From contig DRQL01000071.1 in assembly GCA_011371465.1 (NCBI GenBank), positions 1 through 10,314 on the forward strand: a stretch of 10,314 nt of DNA, given 5' to 3'. This document shows, piece after piece, positions 1-7,204 of the stretch. The position numbers were made by a program, and so were the translations under genes. Position 1 is the first letter of the stretch; each line of letters starts with the position of its first letter. The notes under the pieces were generated by a model. It made no database searches. It was not told the origin of the DNA and was given only the letters and a program-made list of their open reading frames with translations. The stretch is from Gammaproteobacteria bacterium (GTDB lineage: Bacteria > Pseudomonadota > Gammaproteobacteria > DSM-19610).

Positions 1-577
1 CAATAGGAAGAAATTCCGTAGCAATACTCGCACCAGCGAACGTACGTGCCCCTATGGATGCCGAGCTACTGGTCAATACACCAATATCCTGTACAACATC
101 AGAGAAGGTAGCCGTTACATTGCCGCCATTCAATACCAGCTTTATCGCTTTCGTAATTGCGGAACGACCATCCGGGTCCACAAACCGATAAGGATTATTA
201 TTGGCATACGCATATCGATTGAAACTATGCAGATTACCGTCTTGAAACCCTATCGGATCAATAGCCATAAACCGCCCGACTACGGGGTCATAATAACGCG
301 CCCCGTAATAACTCAAACCGGTTGCCGTATCTTGCGGTTTGCCGGTGTACCACATTCGGTTATCGCCCGCCTTCGCGTCCTTGACAACGCGATCCCCAAA
401 CGGGCGATAACGTTCGCTCCACAACCCATTCCCGTATTCATCCGTAGCCGCCAACGGGGAACCAAGGGGGTCGTTGTGATAATAAGTGACCAGTTCGATA
501 GCGTGAACCGGCATCGCACCCAAAACGACACCTGTCAGTAGCAGCGTCGATATCATGCTTTTAAGGTAGTTTTTCAT
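1..577 (-). CDS. Small secreted RHS-core protein, probable polymorphic toxin (3' end outside window)
   Basis: The visible 192 residues start with a likely Sec signal peptide: Lys2 and Lys6, a hydrophobic stretch at about 9-24, and a Val-His-Ala cleavage site at 24-26. An RHS repeat-associated core follows almost at once. Its landmarks are YYHNDPLGSP (32-41), RYRPFGD (56-62), GLSYYGARYYDP (87-98), GRFMAIDPIGF (101-111), NRYAYANNNPYRF (120-132) and the closing DPDGR (134-138). Residues 139-192 are a divergent tip and the frame is still open at the edge, so the effector domain is not visible. In RHS proteins the core precedes a variable, often toxic C-terminus. Full-length RHS proteins usually exceed 1000 residues with many YD repeats upstream; here no repeats precede the core. 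The start at 577 is chosen because AAGGA lies 7 bases upstream; an in-frame ATG at 595 has no comparable site. Base composition is lower in GC than the rest. Toxicity is inference. Confidence 0.85.
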   Translation of the reverse strand, partial: MKNYLKSMISTLLLTGVVLGAMPVHAIELVTYYHNDPLGSPLAATDEYGNGLWSERYRPFGDRVVKDAKAGDNRMWYTGKPQDTATGLSYYGARYYDPVVGRFMAIDPIGFQDGNLHSFNRYAYANNNPYRFVDPDGRSAITKAIKLVLNGGNVTATFSDVVQDIGVLTSSSASIGARTFAGASIATEFLPI

Positions 578-602
578 AATGCTATCCTTGTTCATGCGCC
601 AC

Positions 603-796
603 TTAGTTCAATAAAAGGTTAATAATCGGAATCATCACAACCGCGATGTTCAGATTCGGATCTGTACCGGCCGCCACTTCGTCACCGTCGCTTACCTCCC
701 TCTGGATGCCATCTGCAGAATGGAAAAGAAACAGGCGATCGGTGATGACCGGTTGTGTCGGCGGGCGCTGTATCCAGCGTGGTAAAAGATCGCGCG
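603..796 (-). pseudogene. Possible C-terminal remnant of an unidentified gene
   Basis: Between the serS stop and the RHS gene, one minus-strand frame stays open until a TAA at 605-603. It reads through residues such as ITDRLFLFHSADGIQ and EVAAGTDPNLNIAVV and ends in a hydrophobic IPIINLLLN tail. The frame continues back into the serS coding region, shifted by one base, with no ATG, GTG or TTG at a sensible place, so it cannot be an intact gene. The acidic and glycine-rich middle and the codon pattern look protein-like rather than random. I infer that it may be the end of a gene whose 5' part was lost when this segment joined the serS flank. It lies 25 bases upstream of the RHS start on the same strand, so the two may once have been co-transcribed. 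I recognise no family. The open frame could be chance. Confidence 0.3.
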
Positions 797-2074
797 CTAA
801 GGGCTGATCAGTGTCTGGCCACCAAGATAGGGCTGCAACACGTCCGGCACCCGGATCGAGCCATCCGCCTGCTGACCGTTTTCCATCACCGCAACCAGCG
901 TGCGCCCGACCGCCAGACCCGAACCATTGACGGTGTGCACCAGCTCCGGCTTGCCGGTGTTCGGGTTTCGGTAACGGGCCTGCATGCGCCGTGCCTGAAA
1001 ATCACCGAAGTGACTGCAGGAGGAAATTTCCCGGTAGGCCTGCTGGCCCGGCAGCCAGACTTCCAGGTCGTAGGTTTTGGTGGCGGAAAAGCCGAGATCC
1101 CCGGTGCACAGGTTCACCACGCGGTACGGCAGCTCCAGGCGTTGCAGGATGGTTTCCGCATGGCCGGTCAGTTCTTCCAGCGCCTGCTCACCGTCCTGCG
1201 CCGCCACGATCTGCACCATTTCCACTTTTTCGAACTGGTGCTGGCGGATCAGGCCACGGGTGTCCTTGCCGTAGGAGCCGGCCTCGGAGCGGAAACAGGG
1301 GGTGTGTGCGGTCAGCCGCAACGGCAGTTGATCCGCATCCAGGATCACCTCGCGCACCAGGTTGGTGAGTGGTACTTCAGCAGTGGGAATCAGGTACAGC
1401 GGATCCTCGCCGCGGGTGGCGAACAGGTCTTCCTCGAACTTGGGCAACTGGCCGGTGCCGCGCAGGCTGTCGGCATTGACCAGGTAGGGAACATAACATT
1501 CCTCGTAGCCGTGCTCCTGGGTATGCGTCTCCAGCATGAACCGGGTCAGCGCACGGTGCAGGCGCGCGAGCGGCCCGCGCAGCACTGCGAAACGGGAACC
1601 GGACAACTTCGCCGCCGACTGGAAATCCATGCCACCCAGGCCTTCGCCCAGGTCAACGTGGTCCTTTACCTCGAAGTCAAACGCGGCAGGCTCTCCCCAG
1701 CGGCGCACTTCTTCGTTCTGTGTTTCGTCCGTGCCGTCAGGCACTGACTCATGGGGGATATTGGGAATCCCCATGAGGATATCGTTGAGCCGGTGCTGTA
1801 CCGACTCGAGTTCCTGACGGGCGCTGTCCAGTTGTTCACCCAGGCCGGTCACCTGGTCGAGCAGGGGCTGGATATCCTCGCCCGCCGCCTTGGCCTTGCC
1901 GATCGATTTCGAACGGCTGTTGCGTTCCGCCTGCAACTTTTCCGTGCGCACCTGGATGTCCTTGCGCTGTGTTTCCAGTTGTTCGATCTTTTCGACATCG
2001 AGCGTGAAGCCGCGTCGCTTCAGTTGAGCCGCGGTTTCGGTGAGCTGGTTGCGAATGAGTTTTGGGTCTAGCAT
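797..2074 (-). CDS. serS: Seryl-tRNA synthetase
   Basis: This class II aminoacyl-tRNA synthetase charges tRNA-Ser, and tRNA-Sec where present, with serine in the cytoplasm. The 425 residues match the usual length (about 430). Residues 1-105 form the N-terminal antiparallel coiled-coil arm that contacts the long variable arm of tRNA-Ser; the arm is charged and heptad-rich at about 28-98. The catalytic domain shows motif 1 ending at YVPYL (194-198), the serine-binding TAEVPLTN (231-238), motif 2 FRSEAGSYGKDTRGL (261-275) followed by QHQFEKVEM, and motif 3 with NGSGLAVGRT (383-392). The ATG at 2074 gives the expected MLDPKLIR start. It is the last gene of the conserved block, 81 bases after the DUF190 gene, with a REP-like palindrome between them. 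No clear intrinsic terminator follows its stop. No key motif is missing. Confidence 0.98.
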   Translation of the reverse strand: MLDPKLIRNQLTETAAQLKRRGFTLDVEKIEQLETQRKDIQVRTEKLQAERNSRSKSIGKAKAAGEDIQPLLDQVTGLGEQLDSARQELESVQHRLNDILMGIPNIPHESVPDGTDETQNEEVRRWGEPAAFDFEVKDHVDLGEGLGGMDFQSAAKLSGSRFAVLRGPLARLHRALTRFMLETHTQEHGYEECYVPYLVNADSLRGTGQLPKFEEDLFATRGEDPLYLIPTAEVPLTNLVREVILDADQLPLRLTAHTPCFRSEAGSYGKDTRGLIRQHQFEKVEMVQIVAAQDGEQALEELTGHAETILQRLELPYRVVNLCTGDLGFSATKTYDLEVWLPGQQAYREISSCSHFGDFQARRMQARYRNPNTGKPELVHTVNGSGLAVGRTLVAVMENGQQADGSIRVPDVLQPYLGGQTLISP

Positions 2075-2103
2075 GGCATTCTTCTATTCAGGTTCTGGCA
2101 ACT

Positions 2104-2131
2104 CGTCATTCCGGCGAAGGCCGGAATGACG
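2104..2131. repeat. REP-like palindrome (12-bp stem, 4-base loop)
   Basis: The arms CGTCATTCCGGC (2104-2115) and GCCGGAATGACG (2120-2131) are perfect reverse complements around the loop GAAG. The GTCATTCC...GGAATGAC type of palindrome is a well-known dispersed intergenic repeat in many proteobacterial genomes. It sits between the DUF190 stop and the serS start. No run of T follows on either strand, so a Rho-independent terminator is unlikely, though the hairpin could stabilise or process the operon transcript. Confidence 0.75.
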
Positions 2132-2155
2132 CTAAAGGATTCGTTCAGAGGTTCC

Positions 2156-2461
2156 TTAACGGTTCATTTCCGCCTGCCAGCGCACGATATGGCCGGCATC
2201 CACCAGGTCGGATACGTGTTCCAGGATGGCATCGACTTTTTCCGGCAGATCGAAAAACTCGACCGTTACCGGCAGGTCCAGCGACAGGTCGACCAGCGAG
2301 GCCGTGTGCACCACGCCGCTGCCGCCAAAACCGCTCATGGCGCGGAACACGGATACGCCACGCACTTTTTCCTGGTCGTGTAGCCGCTTCAGCAAAGGTT
2401 CCAGCGTCCGGTCGGCTTCGGTCAGGTAGACACGTACAAAGGTCACTGTTTCCCAGTTCAT
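2156..2461 (-). CDS. DUF190 family protein (PII-like fold)
   Basis: This is a 101-residue cytoplasmic protein of the DUF190/COG1993 family, small proteins placed with the PII (GlnB)-like ferredoxin folds; their biochemical role is not established. Recognisable features are the beta strand TVTFVRVYLTE near the start, the helix EPLLKRLHDQ, the family signature VRGVSVFRAMSGFG (33-46), then VHTASLVDLSLDLPV (51-65) and the EFFD..EKVDAIL segment. The ATG (2461-2459) overlaps the crcB stop in an ATGA junction, with GAGG 5 bases upstream, so translation is probably coupled to crcB. Genes of this family are often found beside crcB, so a role linked to the fluoride channel is a reasonable inference, but I see no direct proof. 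A longer open frame continues upstream of this ATG, but it only shadows crcB and rarA. Confidence 0.9.
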   Translation of the reverse strand: MNWETVTFVRVYLTEADRTLEPLLKRLHDQEKVRGVSVFRAMSGFGGSGVVHTASLVDLSLDLPVTVEFFDLPEKVDAILEHVSDLVDAGHIVRWQAEMNR

Positions 2462-2832
2462 AATTGCCTCGCCAGCATAACGCCCAGGGTGGCTGCGCCA
2501 ATGCACAGCAACACGCTGAGCAGTACATTCAGTACGGCCCTGCCTATCTGTCCCGCCTCTATCAGGTTCAGTGTCTCTATCGAGAAGGTGGAAAAGGTAG
2601 TGAAGGCCCCCAGCAAACCCACCAGCACAAACGCCCGCATGGTTGCACCTGCCGGAACGCGCTCCAGCAGCCAGATATACAGGAATCCCATCAGCAGGCT
2701 GCCAAGCACATTGACCGCCAGCGTGCCGTACGGGAATGCCCTCCCCGCCAACAGGTAAACGCCGCTGGACATCCAGTAGCGCAACAGTGCACCGGCGGCA
2801 CCACCACCGGCTATGGCCAGGACCTGGTTCAT
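2458..2832 (-). CDS. crcB: Fluoride ion channel/exporter CrcB (Fluc)
   Basis: The product is a 124-residue inner-membrane protein of the CrcB/Fluc family. These form antiparallel dual-topology dimers that pass fluoride out of the cell. Four membrane segments are visible at about 4-22, 36-56, 65-86 and 99-121. Family marks are Arg18 in the first segment, GTLAVNVLGSLLMGF (36-50) with the conserved pore Asn41, and GLLGAFTTFSTFS (72-84) with the Phe-box residues Phe80 and Phe83 and the threonines beside them. Length is normal. It starts 38 bases after the rarA stop and its stop overlaps the DUF190 start by 4 bases. No strong Shine-Dalgarno site precedes the ATG, and I see no fluoride-riboswitch consensus in the short gap to rarA, so expression probably depends on read-through from the operon. 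Confidence 0.96.
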   Translation of the reverse strand: MNQVLAIAGGGAAGALLRYWMSSGVYLLAGRAFPYGTLAVNVLGSLLMGFLYIWLLERVPAGATMRAFVLVGLLGAFTTFSTFSIETLNLIEAGQIGRAVLNVLLSVLLCIGAATLGVMLARQL

Positions 2833-2870
2833 CGGACGCTAATGGTACCGGAAGCCCGCGGGGTGCGCAT

Positions 2871-4193
2871 TCATTTGTCGTGGCCCGCGGCCTGTTCATC
2901 CAGCGCGCGCAGGTGCGCCAGCTTTTCCCGGATGCGGATTTCCAGGCCACGTTCCACCGGCTGGTAGTAGCTGGTGCCCTGCATGCCTTCCGGGAAATAG
3001 CTTTCCCCCGCTGCATAGGCTTCGGGTTCGTCGTGTGCGTAGCGGTAGGCCTGGCCGTAGCCCAGTTCTTTCATCAGACGCGTCGGCGCGTTCCTCAGGT
3101 GTACCGGCACCTCCTCGGAACCCCGTGAGCGGACATCCTTCAGTGCCGCCTTGTACGCCATATACACCGCGTTGCTCTTGGGCGCACAGGCCAGGTAGAT
3201 CACTGCCTGCGCAAGCGCCAGTTCCCCTTCCGGGCTGCCCAGCCGCTCCTGGGTGTCCCAGGCATTCAGCGCCAGGGTCAGTGCACGGGGATCAGCATTG
3301 CCGATATCCTCGGACGCCATGCGCACCACGCGACGGGCGACATACAACGGGTCGCAACCACCGTCCAGCATGCGCACCAGCCAGTACAGCGCCGCATCCG
3401 GGGCCGAACCGCGCACTGATTTGTGCAGCGCGGATATCTGGTCATAGAAGGCTTCACCGCCCTTGTCGAACTGGCGCACGCCGCCGCTGATCACCTCGGC
3501 GATGATGGCTTCATCGATCGGCTCGCCCTCGCCCACCAGGTCGGTAGCGATCTCCAGCAGGGTCAGCGCCCGGCGCGCATCCCCGTCCGCGGCCTGCGCA
3601 AACTGCTGCAACCCGGCCCGGTCAATGCGGGTGGCAAATGCCGCCAGTCCGCGCTCGGCGTCCTGCAACGCCTGCTCCAGCACCCGCACCAGGCTGTCTT
3701 CATCGAGGCGCTTCAGTACATAGGTGCGCGCCCGCGACAACAGCGCATTGTTGAGTTCAAAGGAAGGATTCTCGGTAGTGGCGCCCACGAACAGCAGCGT
3801 GCCGTCCTCGACGTAAGGCAGGAAAGCGTCCTGCTGGGCCTTGTTGAAACGGTGCACCTCGTCGACAAACAGCAGGGTCTGCCTGCCCTCCACCTGTTGC
3901 CGCTGTTGGGCAACTTCCACGGCCTTGCGCACATCCTTTACCCCGGCCAGTACCGCGGACAGGGCCACGAACTCGGCGCCGGAACGCTCCGCCAGCAAAT
4001 GCGCCAGCGTGGTCTTGCCACTGCCCGGCGGCCCCCAGAACACCATGGAATGCAGCTGGCCGGTCTCCACCGCCTGGCGCAGTGGTTTGGCGGGACCCAG
4101 CAGGTGCGACTGGCCGACAAACTCGTCGAGGGTGCGCGGCCGCATGCGATCGGCCAGCGGCCTGAAACGCTGCGCCGGACCGGCTCCGTTCAC
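2871..4193 (-). CDS. rarA: Replication-associated recombination protein A (AAA+ ATPase)
   Basis: RarA (also called MgsA) is a cytoplasmic AAA+ ATPase related to clamp loaders and to eukaryotic WRNIP1/Mgs1; it acts at stalled replication forks and interacts with SSB. The 440 residues match the family length (E. coli about 447). Visible motifs are Walker A GPPGSGKT (54-61), Walker B LLFVDEVH (107-114), sensor 1 GATTENPS (137-144), the arginine-finger region LLSRARTYVL (151-160) and sensor 2 GDARRAL (204-210). The C-terminal tetramerisation domain carries DPLYVARRVVRMASEDIG (281-298) and NAVYMAYKAAL (341-351). The start is a GTG (4193-4191) overlapping the lolA TGA in a GTGA junction, with no good Shine-Dalgarno site, so translation is probably coupled to lolA. 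The neighbours lolA and ftsK are the classical ones for rarA. Confidence 0.97.
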   Translation of the reverse strand: MNGAGPAQRFRPLADRMRPRTLDEFVGQSHLLGPAKPLRQAVETGQLHSMVFWGPPGSGKTTLAHLLAERSGAEFVALSAVLAGVKDVRKAVEVAQQRQQVEGRQTLLFVDEVHRFNKAQQDAFLPYVEDGTLLFVGATTENPSFELNNALLSRARTYVLKRLDEDSLVRVLEQALQDAERGLAAFATRIDRAGLQQFAQAADGDARRALTLLEIATDLVGEGEPIDEAIIAEVISGGVRQFDKGGEAFYDQISALHKSVRGSAPDAALYWLVRMLDGGCDPLYVARRVVRMASEDIGNADPRALTLALNAWDTQERLGSPEGELALAQAVIYLACAPKSNAVYMAYKAALKDVRSRGSEEVPVHLRNAPTRLMKELGYGQAYRYAHDEPEAYAAGESYFPEGMQGTSYYQPVERGLEIRIREKLAHLRALDEQAAGHDK

Positions 4194-4837
4194 GGGGTAT
4201 CGCCGATGATGTCCGTACCGGCGGGAAGTTCCAGCCGGAACAGACCGGGATCCAGCTTGCGGTTGCGCTGCACCGCGGAAAACACGATGCGCGTCTGGTT
4301 GCCGAAACTGTCACTGACTTCGATCACCGATAACTGGTTCGCGGCAAACGCCAGCCGCACCTGCTCTACCGCCGAGTCGCTCTGGCGCGGACTCAGGCTG
4401 TACCAGCGGCGACCGTCGTTACGCTCCAGTTCGCTCCATTGCACGACTTCCGCCAGCGGGCGCAGTCCGCTCAGCAACATCGCCGGTGTACTGCTGAGCG
4501 CGTCATCGACCGGTTTCACCGTGGCCTGCTCCAGGTCTTCGTCCCAGGTCCACAGCCGTTTGCCGTCCGCGACGATCAGTTGCCGGTACGGAGTCCGGTA
4601 ATCCCAGCGGAAACGGCCCGGCTTCTGGATCCACACCTTGCCTTTGGAATGCTGAACCTGTTCACCGTTACTGTCGACTACGCTCTGTTCAAAATCCGCC
4701 TGGAAGGTCTGCAGGTCAGCAAAGTACGTTTCCAGCCGGTCGGCAGCGCCGGCCCCACCTGCAGCCGCCAGCAGCAGGATCGTCACACACAGGGGGATGA
4801 AGCGATGTCTGGTACACGGCCTGGTCATGGTGCTCAC
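4190..4837 (-). CDS. lolA: Periplasmic outer-membrane lipoprotein carrier LolA
   Basis: LolA takes lipoproteins from the LolCDE transporter and carries them across the periplasm to LolB. The 215-residue precursor has a signal peptide with basic residues (R6, R10, R12), a hydrophobic core at about 14-27 and an Ala-Gly-Ala cleavage site at 29-31, leaving a mature protein of about 184 residues, close to E. coli. Family segments include LQTFQADFEQSV (42-53), KGKVWIQKPGRFRWDY (65-80), LIVADGKRLWTWDEDLEQ (87-104) and TPAMLLSG (117-124). The residue aligning with E. coli Arg43, needed for hand-over to LolB, appears to be Lys72. The annotated GTG (4837) makes a GTGA overlap with the ftsK stop. An ATG three codons later (4828) is the alternative; a GGAG lies 11 bases before that ATG but only 2 before the GTG. 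Both starts keep the signal peptide. Confidence 0.95.
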   Translation of the reverse strand: MSTMTRPCTRHRFIPLCVTILLLAAAGGAGAADRLETYFADLQTFQADFEQSVVDSNGEQVQHSKGKVWIQKPGRFRWDYRTPYRQLIVADGKRLWTWDEDLEQATVKPVDDALSSTPAMLLSGLRPLAEVVQWSELERNDGRRWYSLSPRQSDSAVEQVRLAFAANQLSVIEVSDSFGNQTRIVFSAVQRNRKLDPGLFRLELPAGTDIIGDTP

Positions 4838-7152
4838 AACTCCGGCGGCGGTGGCGCCAGCACTTCCCGGTTGCCGTTGGACTGCTGCGGTCCGACGATA
4901 CCGGCCGACTCCATCTGTTCGATCATGCGCGCGGCACGGTTGTAACCGATCTTCAGGCGCCGCTGCACGCCGGAGATGGAGGCGCGGCGGGTCTCGGTGA
5001 CGATACGTACCGCATCATCGTACAGCGCGTCACCCTCGGCATCGTCGCCGCCCGACTGACCGCCGCTGCCGGGCAGGAAGTCCGTGGTAGTCTGCAGGAT
5101 ATCCTCGATGTAATCGGGCTCACCGCGTCCCTTGAGATGCGCGACCACCCGGTGCACCTCGGCGTCATCCACAAAGGCACCATGTACCCGCACCGGGATC
5201 CCGGTGCCCGGTGGCAGGTACAGCATGTCGCCGTGACCCAGCAGCTGTTCCGCGCCGGCCTGGTCCAGGATGGTCCTGGAATCGATCTTGGAAGACACCT
5301 GGAAGGCGATACGCGTCGGGATATTGGCCTTGATCAGGCCGGTCAGCACATCGACCGACGGACGCTGGGTCGCCAGGATCAGGTGCACGCCCGCGGCACG
5401 CGCTTTCTGCGCCAGGCGCGCAATCAGTTCCTCGACCTTCTTGCCGACCACCATCATCATGTCGGCCAGCTCGTCGATGATGATGACGATCATGGGCAGG
5501 GGCTGCAGCGTGGGTACTTCCGGGTTTTCTTCCAGCGCCTCTTCCGGGTTGAACATCGGGTCCGGTATCGGCTCGCCCTTGTCGATCGCCTCGCGCACCT
5601 TGCGGTTGTAACCGGCCAGGTTGCGCACGCCCAGCGCCGACATCAGCCGGTAGCGTCGTTCCATTTCGCCGACACACCAGCGCAGCGCGTTGGCCGCTTC
5701 CTTCATGTCGGTCACGACCGGCGTGAGCAGGTGCGGGATGCCTTCGTAGACCGACAGCTCCAGCATCTTGGGATCGATCATGATCATGCGCACGTCGCTG
5801 GGCAACGTCTTGTACAGCAGACTCAGCACCATCGCGTTCACGGCCACGGACTTGCCGGAACCGGTGGTGCCCGCCACCAGCAGGTGCGGCATTTTCGCCA
5901 GGTCCACCACGGTGGGATGACCGCCGATATCCTTGCCCAGCGCCAGCGTCAGGGGGGAGCCGGACTCGTCGTACTCCGCCGATTTCAGGATTTCGCTGAG
6001 CACCACGATCTCCCGGTGCTCGTTGGGGATCTCCAGGCCCACCACCGACTTGCCCGGGATCTGGTCGACCACGCGCACACTGATGGCGGACAGGCCGCGC
6101 GCCAGGTCCTTGGCGAGGTTACTGATCTGGTTCACCTTGACGCCCGGCCCGGGGTGCAGCTCGAAACGCGTGATCACCGGTCCCGGCTGAACCGCGACTA
6201 CCTCGACCTCGATACCGAAGTCCAGCAGCTTCATCTCCACCAGTCGCGACAACGCTTCGAGCGCCTCTTCCGAATAACCTTCCTGGTGGGCATAGGCGGC
6301 ATCCAGCAGCGACAGCGGCGGCAGTTCGGTATTGGGCGGCGCATCGAACATCTGCACCTGGCGTTCGCGCTCGACCCGCTCGCTGGTCTCGACCTGTTTG
6401 ACCACCGGCTCGATGCGCGGCGGCTTGCGTTTGTGAATGCGGTGCTTTTCCTGCTTCGCGGCAACGGACTCTTCGCGCTGCCGCCGCGCGCGGTACGCTG
6501 CAAAGCGAACCCGCCAGGATTGCATACGCTGGTTCAGCCACGCCAGCGCCTGCAGGGTCAACCTGCCGGTGGTATCCATTACCTGCAGCCAGGACAGGCC
6601 GGTAAACAGGGTCACGCCGGTCAGGAACAGGGCCAGCAGGAACAGCGTGGCACCCAGCGGGTTGAACAGGCCGGCCAGGTTGTCGCCCACCAGTTTACCC
6701 ACCACGCCACCGGCATCCAGCGGCAGCGTACCCGGTGCGATCACGAAATGCAGGGTCGCCAGTCCGCAGCCCGAAGCCACGGTCAGCAGAAAACCCGCCC
6801 AGCGAATCGACAGCACATTGACGTCGATGCCGCCGCTGGGGCTACGGCCACGGAACACCAGCCAGCCGCTGAAACCGACCATGAGGGGAAACAGGTACGC
6901 CAGGTAACCGAACAGGTAGAGAAATACATCTGCAAACCAGGCCCCGACCAGGCCGCCGAAATTGCGGATGGAATGTGCGGGCCCGTGGTACGACCAGCCG
7001 GGATCCGACGGGTTGTAGCTCATCAGGGACAACAGCAGGTAGACCGCCAGCGCGGAGAGGATAAACAGCATACCTTCCCGCAGCCCTTTGCTGACGTGCG
7101 GGTGGATAGCCGGGGCTTCCGTCTTTGCCTTTTTGCGACGCGCTTGTGCCAA
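4834..7152 (-). CDS. ftsK: DNA translocase FtsK
   Basis: FtsK is a septum-anchored hexameric DNA pump that moves the chromosome terminus and activates XerCD recombination at dif. The 772 residues comprise four membrane segments (about 27-46, 75-98, 118-138, 167-187), a basic linker of only about 100 residues (E. coli has roughly 600), an alpha domain with PGPVITRFEL (323-332), and the RecA-like motor with Walker A GTTGSGKS (428-435), IDPKMLELSVYEGIPHLL (459-476) and Walker B IVIIIDELAD (555-564). After a Gly/Asp-rich hinge (about 694-707) comes the gamma winged helix, with RRASISGVQRRLKIGYNRAA (722-741), which reads KOPS and contacts XerD. The ending EVLAPPPPEL is typical. The start appears to be TTG (7152-7150), since an in-frame stop lies ten codons upstream with no ATG or GTG between; there is no clear Shine-Dalgarno site. 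The stop overlaps the lolA start. Confidence 0.97.
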   Translation of the reverse strand: MAQARRKKAKTEAPAIHPHVSKGLREGMLFILSALAVYLLLSLMSYNPSDPGWSYHGPAHSIRNFGGLVGAWFADVFLYLFGYLAYLFPLMVGFSGWLVFRGRSPSGGIDVNVLSIRWAGFLLTVASGCGLATLHFVIAPGTLPLDAGGVVGKLVGDNLAGLFNPLGATLFLLALFLTGVTLFTGLSWLQVMDTTGRLTLQALAWLNQRMQSWRVRFAAYRARRQREESVAAKQEKHRIHKRKPPRIEPVVKQVETSERVERERQVQMFDAPPNTELPPLSLLDAAYAHQEGYSEEALEALSRLVEMKLLDFGIEVEVVAVQPGPVITRFELHPGPGVKVNQISNLAKDLARGLSAISVRVVDQIPGKSVVGLEIPNEHREIVVLSEILKSAEYDESGSPLTLALGKDIGGHPTVVDLAKMPHLLVAGTTGSGKSVAVNAMVLSLLYKTLPSDVRMIMIDPKMLELSVYEGIPHLLTPVVTDMKEAANALRWCVGEMERRYRLMSALGVRNLAGYNRKVREAIDKGEPIPDPMFNPEEALEENPEVPTLQPLPMIVIIIDELADMMMVVGKKVEELIARLAQKARAAGVHLILATQRPSVDVLTGLIKANIPTRIAFQVSSKIDSRTILDQAGAEQLLGHGDMLYLPPGTGIPVRVHGAFVDDAEVHRVVAHLKGRGEPDYIEDILQTTTDFLPGSGGQSGGDDAEGDALYDDAVRIVTETRRASISGVQRRLKIGYNRAARMIEQMESAGIVGPQQSNGNREVLAPPPPEL

Positions 7153-7204
7153 GATGAGAAAATTCAGTAGGTAGTTGTTTTAAGGTACTAAAAGTTAGGG
7201 TATT

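Noticed and set aside
2833..2870. Fluoride riboswitch before crcB
   Set aside because: The gap to rarA is only 38 bases and lacks the crcB-motif consensus.
5137..7170. A 677-codon open frame on the plus strand opposite ftsK
   Set aside because: It mirrors the high third-position GC of ftsK, has low-complexity His/Gln/Arg-rich content and no recognisable domain; ftsK on the other strand is certain.
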